Assembly: GCA_963818725.1 (NCBI GenBank)
Contig: CAWFTU010000014.1
Location: 620,001 to 684,000, forward strand
DNA length: 64,000 bases
Reading direction: 5' to 3'
From: DATFDN01 sp963818725
GTDB lineage: Bacteria > Pseudomonadota > Alphaproteobacteria > Acetobacterales > Acetobacteraceae
The translations under genes were made by a program, and so were the position numbers. The notes beneath the pieces were generated by a model. It was not told the DNA's origin. It was given only the letters and a program-made list of their open reading frames with translations, and ran no database searches. This document shows, in pieces, positions 18,017-26,908 of the stretch. Each line of letters starts with the position of its first letter. Within the stretch, counting starts at the first letter, position 1.

Positions 18017-19002
18017 ATGGAGCAGAGGCAACTCGGAGCCCAAGGTCTGCGCGTCTCGGCGCTCGGCCTCGGCTGCATGGGAATGTCGGATTCTACGGCG
18101 GCCGCGACGAGGCGGAGGCGATCGCCACGATCCATCGCGCCCTCGAGCTCGGGGTGACCTTCCTCGACACCGCCGACATGTACGGCGTCGGCCGCAACGA
18201 GGAGCTGGTCGGCCGCGCCATTCGCGACCGGCGCGAACCAGGTGGTGCTCGCCACGAAGTTCGGCAACGTGCGCGGCGAGGACGGCAGCTTCCTCGGCGT
18301 CAACGGCCGTCCCGAGTACGTGCGGCAGGCGTGCGAGGCGAGCCTCAGGCGGCTCGGGCGTGGAGTGCATCGACCTCTACTACCAGCACCGCGTCGATCC
18401 CGAGACGCCGATCGAGGAGACGGTCGGCGCGATGGCCGAGCTTGTGCGCGAGGGCAAGGTCCGCTTCCTGGGGCTCTCCGAAGCCGCGCCCGCAGACCAT
18501 CCGCCGCGCCCATGCCGTCCACCCGATCACGGCGCTGCAAACGGAGTACTCGCTGTGGAGCCGCGACCGGAGGACGAATTCTTGCCACGGTGCGCGAACT
18601 GGGCATCGGCTTCGTCGCCTACAGCCCGCTGGGGCGCGGCTTCCTCACCGGCCAGATCAAGAGCTCGAGGACCTCGCGCCCGACGATTACCGCCGTCACG
18701 CACCGCGCTTCCAGGGCGAGAACTTCCAGCGGAACCTCGACCTGGTGCGCGAGATCGAGGCGCTCGCCGCCGAGAAGGGCTGCACGCCGGCCCAGCTGGC
18801 GCTGGCCTGGGTGCTGGCGCAGGGCGAGGACATCGTGCCGATCCCGGGCACCAAGCGGCGGCGCTACCTGGAGGAGAATGTTGGCGCCCTGCTTGTGTCG
18901 CTGAGCCAGGCCGAACGCGACCGGATCGGCCGCGCCGTGCCACCCGGCGCCGCCGCCGGCACGCGCTACGCCGCCCCGCAAATGGCCGCGCTGAACCGCT
19001 GA
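18017..19002 (+). pseudogene. Aldo/keto reductase, broken by about six frameshifts
   Basis: The ATG at 18017 has GGAGGACAAG before it. Rejoined, the protein of about 328 aa reads QLGAQGLRVSALGLGCMGMS, FLDTADMYG (catalytic Asp and Tyr), ATKFGNVRGEDG (Lys), IDLYYQHRVDPETPIEE (His) and the NADP-binding end IPGTKRRRYLEENVGAL. The full catalytic tetrad is kept. Frame changes fall near 18090, 18235, 18360, 18490, 18585 and 18665. Such a high rate of one-base indels with good residue conservation looks like poor sequence quality rather than old decay. Confidence 0.85.
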
Positions 19003-19704
19003 GCCGCGCCGGCCGCTCACGATTATTTTTACGATTTACGCAGATTTCCCGATTTCTGCCGCAATCATTCCCGGAAGACGCCGTCTTCCGGGTCTATAAT
19101 CCGCTTGTTCGCTGGCTTCCTCCCCCAATGCGGTGCGCCGCCAGCAAGCGAGTTCTGGCGCGCCGCCACCTTACGCCCCGCCCCGCAAGGGAGCGGGGCT
19201 CTTTTCCTTCACCCGCAATACCGCCCCGGGCCTCAGGGCAGCAATCGCCTTCTGCAAGGCTTGGATTTGCTCGAACCGTTGTCGTGGCCTTCCGCGCATG
19301 AGCGTGGCGGAGATCCCCGCCATGCGCCCGGCTGGGCCGCGCGACGGACTGCTGGTGATGTCACACCGACAGCCGCGCGCGCGTGCTTGTCTGTCGAGGG
19401 CCGACGGCCAGGACTCTCCCCCGCGCCGTGAGCGCGCGTGCCCGGTGCGCACCTGGTTCCGTGAAAGCCAGGCCAGTGATGCGCGCGGAGGCCGCTCGCG
19501 GCTGATGTGGTGCGCAGCTACTGGCCCAGCGCCATCCCCGACGACGGTATCCGAACAGCCGCTCGGCGCCCTGGGGCCTGAAGCTGGATGAGCGCGGCTG
19601 GGAAGTCGGCGACGATGCAGCCGCGTCGCGGCATGTCCTGCAGGAGCGCCCTGGCCAGGCGGTCGGCATCGAGGCTCATCCGCCCCCCCGCCGCAGCGCC
19701 ATGG
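19003..19704. other. Stretch without a clear gene, with one short ORF
   Basis: After the aldo/keto reductase come about 700 bases with no recognisable gene. A terminator-like hairpin lies at 19180-19205. A minus-strand reading frame at 19518-19679 (53 codons, starting MSLDADRLARALLQDM) and another near 19171-19330 (RFEQIQALQKAIAALRPG) look protein-like but match nothing I know. Frameshifts as seen in the neighbours could hide a real gene here. Confidence 0.4.
19180..19205 (+). terminator. Probable Rho-independent terminator
   Basis: A perfect 7-bp stem, GCCCCGC/GCGGGGC, with a 6-base AAGGGA loop is followed by TCTTTT. It lies 178 bases after the aldo/keto reductase stop and could end that transcript. 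Confidence 0.55.
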
Positions 19705-20133
19705 CTACTGGCACGGCGGCACCTGGAAGGTGACGACGCCCCGGAACGTCCGCCTCGAAGTGGCCGACCACCGTGCTTTGCCCGTAGATCATGCGCAGCC
19801 CGCCCTCCGCGCCGATGGTGCCCCGAAAGGGGCCGAACCTCACCGCGCGGCCCTCGACGCGGAAATTCGAGGCGTGGCGGAACGCGGCGCACTGCGCGCC
19901 GGCGCTGTCCAGCGCCTGGGCCGGACCCGCGTATACCCCGTCATGGCCACGGGCGGTCGAGGGCAAGGGCCGGGCAAGGGCTCCGTGCCGACCACCGGCA
20001 ACGTGGTGTACACGGCCGCCAGCTCCGGCGGGTTGCCGGGAGGAACGACATAGACTTGGGTGCAGGCCGCGAGCGCCAGAGCCCCCAGCGCGGCGCACGG
20101 CGCAAGAACCGGGTCATCATCCGCGCGAGACAT
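19705..20133 (-). pseudogene. Putative lipoprotein, unknown function (frameshifted)
   Basis: From ATG 20133 a short N-terminus leads into a lipobox, ALGALALAACTQ, so the product should be a lipid-anchored envelope protein. The first frame runs through VYVVPPGNPPEL and VVGTEPLPGPC. Coding then shifts near 19930-19990 to NFRVEGRAVRFGPFRG, IGAEGGLRMIYGQSTVVGHF and, after another shift near 19735, to GVVTFQVPPCQ and a TAG at 19705. The mature part would be about 110 aa. I do not recognise a family. It is divergent from the DUF1028 gene, 67 bases away. Confidence 0.55.
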
Positions 20134-20200
20134 GCGCCGGGCGCGGCGGAGGCGCAACACCTGCCCTTGCCGGCCATGGCCGGGCGCACGATCATGCCGC

Positions 20201-20914
20201 ATGACGTGGTCCATTCTTGTCCGAGACCCCGAGTCCGGCGCCCTGGGCGCCGCCGTCGCCTCCCGCTTCTTCGCCGTCGGCGCGATCTGCCTGCATGTCG
20301 AAGGCGGCGTCGCCGCGCTCTCCACGCAGGCGCTGGTCAACCCGCTCTATGGCGTGGAGGCGATGCCGCGGCTGCGCGCGGGCGACGACCCGCAGGCGGT
20401 CCTCGCCGCGCTCACCGCGCCCGACCCCGGCGGGCCGCACCGGCAGCTTCACATCCTCGACGCGACCGGCCGCGTCGCGCAGCACACCGGCGCGGCTTGC
20501 GTCGCCTGGGCCGGGCATGTCCGGGGCGCGGATGTTTCTGTCGCCGGCAACATGCTGGCCGGCCCGGACGTGGTCGCGCGCACGCGGGACGCCTTCCTCG
20601 CCGCGCACGGGAGCCTGGCCGAGCGGCTGCTCGCCGGGATGGAAGCAGGCGAGGCGGCAGGGGGCGACAAGCGCGGCAAGCAGTCCGCCGCGCTGAGGAT
20701 TTGCACGCGCGACCCCTATCCCGAGCTCGACATCCGCGCCGACGACCATCCCGATCCGCTGGCCGAGCTGCGGCGACTCTATCGGGTCAGCCAGGAGCGT
20801 TTCGCCGCGTTTCGCCGTCTGTTGCCCGGCGCCGACAGCCGCTGGGGTGTTCACGACCGCGCGGTGATCGAGGCGATCGTCGCCCGCGACGCGCGTCCTC
20901 CGGGCGCCCCCTGA
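20201..20914 (+). CDS. DUF1028 family protein
   Basis: A 237-aa protein starting MTWSILVRDPESGALGAAVAS, the conserved N-terminus of the DUF1028 family (Ntn-hydrolase-like fold). VEGGVAALSTQALVNPLYG and VAGNMLAGPDVV are further family motifs. The C-terminus with DDHPDPLAELRRLYRVS is also typical. The function is unknown; members often lie beside peptide or amino-acid transport genes, as here. The ATG at 20201 was chosen because conservation begins exactly there. It precedes the ABC binding protein by 22 bases on the same strand and is likely cotranscribed with it. It is intact in a stretch where most genes are frameshifted. Confidence 0.85.
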   Translation: MTWSILVRDPESGALGAAVASRFFAVGAICLHVEGGVAALSTQALVNPLYGVEAMPRLRAGDDPQAVLAALTAPDPGGPHRQLHILDATGRVAQHTGAACVAWAGHVRGADVSVAGNMLAGPDVVARTRDAFLAAHGSLAERLLAGMEAGEAAGGDKRGKQSAALRICTRDPYPELDIRADDHPDPLAELRRLYRVSQERFAAFRRLLPGADSRWGVHDRAVIEAIVARDARPPGAP

Positions 20915-20936
20915 CACCGGATCAACCACGGAGAGC

Positions 20937-22454
20937 GTGATGCGACGCCTCGCCCTCGCCCTGGCCTGCGCCCTGGCACTGCTGCCTGGCGTGAACGCGT
21001 CGGCGCAGGAGAAGACCCTGCGCATTGGCCTGCGCGAAGACCCCGACCTGCTCGATCCCACTCTGGGGTCGAGCTATGTCGGGCGCATCGTCTTCGCCGG
21101 CCTGTGCGACAAGCTGTTCGACATCTCCCCCAAGCTTGAGATCGTGCCCCAGCTCGCCACCGGCTTCGAGTACACGGACCCGACGCACCTGGTGATCCAT
21201 CTGCGCCAGGGGGTGAAGTTCCACGACGGGGAGCCGGTGGACGCGGAGGCGGTGAAGTTCACGCTGACGCGCGACCTGGAGGCGAAGGGCAGCATGCGGC
21301 GGAGCGAGATCAGCTCGATCGCCAGCATCGACGTGCTCGATCCGCTGACCGTGCGGCTCAATCTGAAGGCGCCGGACGCGCCGCTGCTGGCGCAGCTCGC
21401 CGACCGCTCCGGCATCGTGCTGCCGCCGAAGGCGGTGCAGCAGGCGGGCGACAAATTCGGCCTGCACCCGGTCTGCTCCGGCCCATTCAGCTTCGTCGAA
21501 CGCGTGCCGCAGGACCGCATCGTGCTGCAACGCTTTCCCGGGTACTGGAACGCCGGCGCGATCCATTTCGACCGGGTGGTGTACCTGCCAAACCCCAACC
21601 CGTCGGTGCGGCTGGCCAACCTGCGGGCCGGGGCGCTCGACCTGGTCGAGTACATCGTGCCGACCGACATCCCGGCGGTGCGCGGGACTCCAAGCTCAAG
21701 CTCGCGATCGGCGACAGCCTGTTCTACCAGGGAACCACGTTCAATCTCGGCAACGGCCCGCAGGCCGACACGCCGGCCGGGCGGAGCGCGCTGGTTCGCC
21801 AAGCCTTCGAGCTGTCGCTCGACCGCGGCGCGATCGTCCAGGTCGTCTATGATGGGCTCTACACGCCTGTCGCCCAGGCGAACTCGCCAAGCTCGCCCTA
21901 TTACGTCCCCTCGATCCAGCCGCCGGCGCGCGATGTCGCCAAGGCCAAGGCGCTGCTGGCGCAGGCGGGGGTGAAGCCGCCGGTGCCGGTCTCTTTGATC
22001 GTCGCCAACAGCGCCGACGCCCAGCAGGTGGGCGAGGTGATGCAGGCGATGGCGGGCGAGGCCGGGTTCGAGGTGAAGATCACCGCGATGGAGTTCGCCT
22101 CCTCGCTCCAGGCCGCCTACGCGGGACGCTTCGAGGCGCTGAACATCGGCTGGTCCGGACGCGTCGACCCGGACGGCAACATGTACCAGTTCCTGCACAC
22201 GGGCGGGACGTTCAACTACGGCCACTACAGCAACCCGGAGATGGACAGGCTGCTGGACGAGCAGCGCCAGACCAGCGACGCCGGGCAGCGCAAGGCGACT
22301 CATCGCCAGGATTTGGGAGCTGGAGCGGCAGGATCTGCCGCTGATCTACCTCTTCAACCCGAAGAACAGCGTGGCGATGAAGAAGGGCCTCGAAGGGTTC
22401 GTGCAGGTGCCGGACGGCATCATCCGCCTGCAAGGGATGCACTTCGCGCCGTAG
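20937..22454 (+). pseudogene. Peptide/nickel-type ABC transporter substrate-binding protein (two frameshifts)
   Basis: A SBP_bac_5 family periplasmic protein, about 505 aa when repaired. The signal peptide (residues 1-22, ending NASAQ) is followed by LRIGLREDPDLLDPTLG and the diagnostic LRQGVKFHDGEPVDAEAVKF. The first frame ends near 21685 after VEYIVPTDIPAVRG, the second covers KLKLAIGDSLFYQGTTFNLG through YGHYSNPEMDRLLDEQR, and the third starts near 22310 with ELERQDLPLIYLFNP and ends GMHFAP at 22454. No permease or ATPase genes follow; an IS256-family element is next. It may bind di- or oligopeptides. Confidence 0.85.
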
Positions 22455-22802
22455 TGCAGTCTGCTCTTTTTCCTGACCTTCTGCCGCCAGAGGCGCACAA
22501 GCGCCGAATAGTGCGATAGAGTTCCGTGCCGTAGCGTATCCGCCATGGCCAGACTTGATCCGGCCATCCAGTGCAGGTCCCCAGCGGCACGGACCCCCGG
22601 TTGAAACAACCTAAGCCCTTAGCGGTCTGACAAACCGGGACAACTACATGCCCGCACGTATCGTTCATATGCTCGATGCACTGCGCAAGTAGATTTCTGA
22701 AGCTTGTAACTGCGGAGCGAAATGGAGTAGATTTAAAATGACATATATGACATTCCTTAGGAATGGGATAATAAGACCGGTCGTGCCCCAAGGCGTGGTG
22801 TA
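22455..22802. other. Non-coding stretch between binding protein and IS256 element
   Basis: About 350 bases with no convincing gene. Part of it is less GC-rich than its surroundings (22680-22780). A half-copy of a dispersed repeat, GGCCAGACTTGATCCGGCC, lies at 22547-22566 and resembles the palindrome at 36555-36638. Confidence 0.4.
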
Positions 22803-24113
22803 GGAGCGCCATCTTCTGGCAGCCCTGGGCGGGCTGGGTCGGAGTCAGGCGGCCACGGCGGGCAGCTTGACGGTGGGATCATCGCTGACGGGCGCCATGG
22901 TCTCAAGGCTCATGTAGCGGCGCTGGACCGCCCACTCGTCGTTCTGCTCCAGCAGCAAGGCGCCAACGAGCCTGGTGACGGCGGCCTCGTCGGGGAAGAT
23001 GCCGACCACGTCGGCGCGGCGCTTGATCTCGCCGTTGACGCGCTCCAGCGGGTTCGTGCTGCTGATCTTGGCCCGGTGCGCGGCCGGGACGGCCATGTAG
23101 GCCAGCACGTCCTCCTCGGCGCCGTCCATCAGCTCGGCGAGCTTGCTGACGCGCGACCTGAGCTGGTCGGCCACGGCCCGCCACTGCCTGCGCGCAGTTG
23201 CCTGGTCGGCCTCGGCGAACGCGGTGCCGATCCAGGCCGAGACGATGCGCCGCTGGGTCCGGCCCGCGTGAGCCATGGCGTTGCGCAGGAAATGCACCCG
23301 GCAGCGCTGGGCCGTGGCGCCGAGCACGCGGTTGGCGGCCGCCTTGAGGCCCTCGTGCGCGTCGGAGATGACCAGCTTGACCCCGCGCAGGCCACGGCGG
23401 GCGAGGGAGCGCAGAAACTCCGTCCAGAACGGCGCGGCTTCGGAGTTGCCCACCGTCATACCCAGCACCTCCCGCCTGCCGTCGGTGTTGACGGCCACGG
23501 CGATGATCACCGCGACGGATACGACGCGCCCGTCGCGGCGGGCTTTGACGTAGGTGGCGTCGCGCCAGAGATACGGCCACTCGCCCTCGATCGGGCGGGC
23601 GAGGAAGGCCTGCACGCGCTCGGCGATCTCGCCACACAGACGCGAGACCTGGCTCTTGCTCACGCCCGAGCCCCCCATGGCGTGCACGAGCGCGTCCACC
23701 GAGCGTGTCGAGACGCCCTGGACGTAGGCCTCCTGGATCACGGCGACCAGCGCCTTCTCCGCCGTGCGCCGGGGCTCCAGGAAGGAGGGGAAATAGGAGC
23801 CCTTGCGCAGCTTCGGGATGCGCAGGTCCACGGTCCCGGCCCGTGTCTCCCAGTCCCGGTCGCGGTAGCCGTTGCGCTGTACCCGGCGACCTTCGGCTCT
23901 CTCGCCGTGCGCCGCGCCGGTCAGGGCCTCGGTCGCCAGCTCCATCAGCCGCTGGGCTGCAAAGGCGATCATCTCGCGCAGGAAGGTTGCGTCGGAACCC
24001 TTCTCAAGCAGCTCGCGAAGGGCGGCCTTGTCGTCGGTCATCGTGGTGGTCCTCGGGTCAGAGTTGCGTTCGCAATCCAACCCTATCCATGACTGCCGCG
24101 ATGGCCGCTGTGG
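22803..24113 (-). mobile_element. IS256-family insertion sequence (approximate ends)
   Basis: About 1.3 kb around an IS256-type transposase. The two ends share an imperfect inverted repeat: inward from the left GGAGCGCCATC then GGCAG and TGG, and from the right AGCGGCCATC then GGCAG and ATGG. I could not find a clean target duplication, so both boundaries may be off by about 15 bases. Confidence 0.65.
22845..24041 (-). CDS. IS256-family transposase
   Basis: A 398-aa DDE transposase of the Mutator-like IS256 group. Features are the N-terminal RNGYRDRDWETRAGTVDLRIPKLRKG, the region around LWRDATYVKARRDGRV with the first catalytic Asp, VISDAHEGLKAA with the second Asp, the CRVHFLRNAMAH signature, and the final Glu region in STNPLERVNGEIKRR. 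The ATG at 24041 matches the usual MTDDKAALRELLEKG start; a longer frame upstream covers the IS end and is not credible. The gene appears intact. Confidence 0.93.
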   Translation of the reverse strand: MTDDKAALRELLEKGSDATFLREMIAFAAQRLMELATEALTGAAHGERAEGRRVQRNGYRDRDWETRAGTVDLRIPKLRKGSYFPSFLEPRRTAEKALVAVIQEAYVQGVSTRSVDALVHAMGGSGVSKSQVSRLCGEIAERVQAFLARPIEGEWPYLWRDATYVKARRDGRVVSVAVIIAVAVNTDGRREVLGMTVGNSEAAPFWTEFLRSLARRGLRGVKLVISDAHEGLKAAANRVLGATAQRCRVHFLRNAMAHAGRTQRRIVSAWIGTAFAEADQATARRQWRAVADQLRSRVSKLAELMDGAEEDVLAYMAVPAAHRAKISSTNPLERVNGEIKRRADVVGIFPDEAAVTRLVGALLLEQNDEWAVQRRYMSLETMAPVSDDPTVKLPAVAA

Positions 24114-24175
24114 GTAAGTGGCCCGCCTCCGCCAGACTACTGGGCGGTCGCTGCGGCGGGCCACTTACCCACAGC
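24109..24175. repeat. Perfect 20-bp inverted repeat with 27-base loop
   Basis: CTGTGGGTAAGTGGCCCGCC at 24109-24128 is exactly repeated in inverse form at 24156-24175. The left arm touches the predicted end of the IS256-type element. It could be a miniature element, two IS ends joined head to head, or a strong bidirectional terminator, though no T-tract follows. Confidence 0.8.
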
Positions 24176-25557
24176 TCCGACACCACCCTGCGGGGCACGA
24201 CCATGAGACCGTTCGGGGTTCCCAAAGGCCGCGTCGGGCGCCCCGCTGCGATGGCGGGACAGCGGGAGCGCGCGCTGCAAAGCTCCGGCCTCGGCGAAGG
24301 ATGTGTCGGCGGAGACCGGGGCGCCAGACGCGGCGCGGGCGCCGACATGGCGGGTGTCGGTCGCTGACATCAGGCGATCCGGCAGGACGCTACCAATCAG
24401 GGGAAGGCCGATCCATGTCCATGCCGCAGCGAACGGACGGTTGTCGCGCCGACGGTTTGTCGGCGCGACCACGGCAACCGGCGCCATGTCCTTGTTGTCC
24501 GGCTGCGCCGGACCGGAACGCGGCAACCCGGTTCCTAAGGGTCAGACCGCCCAGGCCACTGTGCTCGGGCTGCCGAACGAGCGCTTTTTTCCCTTCCTCG
24601 ACGAGGACATCGGCCCGCTCGAGCAGGAATTTCGGTTCGCGGTCCGGCACGAAGAGCAGGCACTCCGGCTCCCGCCCGGCGCGGAGTTCGTACCGGTGCA
24701 GTTGCTTGCCATCTCCGGCGGCGGAGAGAACGGCGCTTTCGGCGCCGGCCTGTTATGCGGCTGGTCGGAGCAGGGGACGCGTCCCGAGTTCGAGGTGGTG
24801 ACAGGAATCAGCACCGGTGCGCTCACCGCCCCCTTCGCTTTTCTCGGTTCAAGCTACGATCAACAATTGCGCGCGGCCTATACACAGCTCACCCCCAACC
24901 ACGTGCTGGAAAGCCGCTTGTTCACTGCGGCCGTGTTCAACGATGCGTTGGCCGACAATACCCCACTGTTAAAGACGATCTCGACTTACCTGAACGACGC
25001 GATGCTAAAAGATATCGCAAAAGGTTATGACAACGGGCGCGTGCTGTTCATCGCTACCACGAATCTGACGAGCAGCAGCCCGTGATCTGGAATATCGGCG
25101 CCATCGCCAAGAGTGGCCATCCGAAGGCACTCGACACGATCCGGCGGATCTTCTTGCCTCCGCCGCCATACCAGGTGCTTTCCCGCCGACGATGTTCGAC
25201 GTGACCGTCAACGGCAAACCATATCAGGAGATGCATGTGGATGGCGGTGCTTTTACTCAAGTCTTTCTCTATCCGCCGGACCTGCTGGAACGCCGGCAGC
25301 GAATACAAGCGAATACACAAGGGTTTACCCGTGGTTCCGGCAGCCGCCTACATTATGCGTAATGGCCGGCTTGAGCCGGAGTGGGCTGACGTAACGCGGC
25401 GCACGATGAGCATTGCCTCCCGCGCCATCGCGACGCTCATCTCAGTTAGTGGTCAAAACGATATCCAGGAAATGTACAACACGACACAGGATGACGGTAT
25501 CGGCTTCAACCTCGCATATATCCGCTCGGACTTCGACCAGGTTCCGCCAAAGCCTTT

Positions 25558-26589
25558 CCTGATTACACATAAACTTCAGCCAATTTCAGGAGTTGGTAGG
25601 GCATAGGGGTGGTTCGGACGGCGGCCCATGTGAGACGCGGGATCATGGCGGCCAGATCGTATCGTCGGTTGAAGCGGTATTCGAATTCGGCGAGGTAGCG
25701 CGGAACATGCTTGCGGTTGATGGCACGGTAGGTGCCCGTGATGGCGGCCTTGATGTTGCCGAGCGCGGTGTTGGCCCATTGGAAGGCTGGCGTCCGAGCC
25801 GCTTTTGGTCCTGACCCGGTCTTGACGACTTGGTGCGCGCACCCGGCGTCTGCGACGCTGGCGAAACACTGAAGGCCATCGCTGACGACAGAGCAGTCTG
25901 GATCGAGGCTGCGCTTGGCGAACCCTGCGATCGAGGTTGCACAGAAGCTGGTGACCCGGCGCAGCTTCAGGCGAACCGGCTTTCCCTGGGTGGTCGTCTC
26001 GACAGCGGCGACGAACGGCGTCTTGCCAGGCGCCCCGCGGCCGCGCTTTCCGCCGGAGCGCTCGCCGCCGAGATGGGCGCCGTCGATCTCGATCCTGCCG
26101 CTCAGGCGCTTGGTCGCATCACGCTCAAGCATGACCTGCTTCAGCTTGTGTTTGACCTTCCAGGCGGTGGTCTGCGTCACCCCAAGGCGACGCCCCAGTT
26201 CGATGCTGGAGATGCCTTGCTTGGTCTGGGTCAGGCGATAGATCGCACGAAACCATAGCCGCAGCGGCAGATGGGTTGATGCAAAGATCGTCCCGGCAAT
26301 CGGCGAGGTCTGCCGGCGGCACTTGGTGCACTGATAGAGATCGCGGGTCGTCACCAGACTATACTGCCTGCCGCCGCATACCGGGCACTCAAAGCCACGC
26401 GGCCAGCGTGACGCGATGACGATCGCCCGGCATTGCTCCTCGGTGCCGTACTGCTGTTCGAACGCGGGTTCGCTGAGACCCTTCTGGAACTGCACGACAT
26501 TACGAGCCACTGCCACACCCTCATGAAATGCCACAAATTCCCTGACCTGCTACCAGGCGTTTCGTGACTGAGGGAAGTGCGTAATCGGG
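25558..26589 (-). mobile_element. IS1595-family insertion sequence with 8-bp target duplication
   Basis: A 1032-bp element. The terminal inverted repeats read CCTGATTACACA at the left and, inverted, CCCGATTACGCA at the right. The flanking 8 bases AAGCCTTT occur at 25550-25557 and again at 26590-26597, the size known for IS1595. The host patatin gene reads in frame through one copy of this sequence, so the insertion is real and recent enough to be exact. Confidence 0.93.
25563..26534 (-). CDS. IS1595-family (ISXO2-like) transposase
   Basis: A 323-aa transposase. It has an N-terminal zinc ribbon (CPVCGG and CTKC, about residues 49-75), a helix-turn-helix with ELGRRLGVTQTTAWKVKHKL, and the catalytic domain starting RIEIDGAHLGGE, where the first Asp sits. 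VSDGLQCFASV gives the second, and NIKAAITGTYRAINRKH is the family signature near the end. The frame is intact and fills the element. Confidence 0.93.
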   Translation of the reverse strand: MAFHEGVAVARNVVQFQKGLSEPAFEQQYGTEEQCRAIVIASRWPRGFECPVCGGRQYSLVTTRDLYQCTKCRRQTSPIAGTIFASTHLPLRLWFRAIYRLTQTKQGISSIELGRRLGVTQTTAWKVKHKLKQVMLERDATKRLSGRIEIDGAHLGGERSGGKRGRGAPGKTPFVAAVETTTQGKPVRLKLRRVTSFCATSIAGFAKRSLDPDCSVVSDGLQCFASVADAGCAHQVVKTGSGPKAARTPAFQWANTALGNIKAAITGTYRAINRKHVPRYLAEFEYRFNRRYDLAAMIPRLTWAAVRTTPMPYQLLKLAEVYV

Positions 26590-26908
26590 AAGCCTTTTGA
26601 CTCGGCGTTCATGCGATCTCTATTCAGTTACGGATTCGAGCAGGGCGGGCGCGGAGGGGATTGGGTGCACAAACCCCCGCACCTGTGAATCCGAACCCTC
26701 CCCTCCATCGCCGCGTCGCTCCCGCGCATCCCTCCTCCACTCGAAGGCCCGGATCAGGCCATCACGATGCGCCATCCTCCGCTACCGCTTTTCAGCAGCC
26801 TGATAGGAGCGGCACTGCCTTTGTGCCTGCGCGAGAGCGCGCATCCAGGCCAGCGTCGCAGGTTTGGTGCCGTTCCCTTGAATTCCGCTTTCGCGAGAAG
26901 AACGGAGA

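Larger units (their letters stand above)
24303..26688 (+). pseudogene. Patatin-like phospholipase, frameshifted and split by an IS1595-family element
   Basis: The gene encodes a serine lipase of the patatin family. The N-terminus has RRRFVGATTATGAMS leading to a lipobox LLSGCAG, so the product may be an exported lipoprotein. Patatin motifs are the oxyanion loop SGGGENGAFGAG, the nucleophile GISTGAL and the DGG of the Ser-Asp dyad in MHVDGGAF. Frame breaks fall near 25070, 25150 and 25320. An insertion at 25558-26589 splits the last part; removing it and one target duplication joins QVPPKPF directly to DSAFMRSLFSYGFEQ and a TGA at 26688. The start is uncertain: 24303 is the furthest ATG in frame, and an ATG at 24415 in another frame has a better upstream AGGGGAAGG. 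Confidence 0.85.

Noticed and set aside
19133..19591. Plus-strand 150-codon frame after the aldo/keto reductase
   Set aside because: The text is Arg/Pro/Ala-rich without motifs, overlaps a terminator-like hairpin, and is likely not coding.
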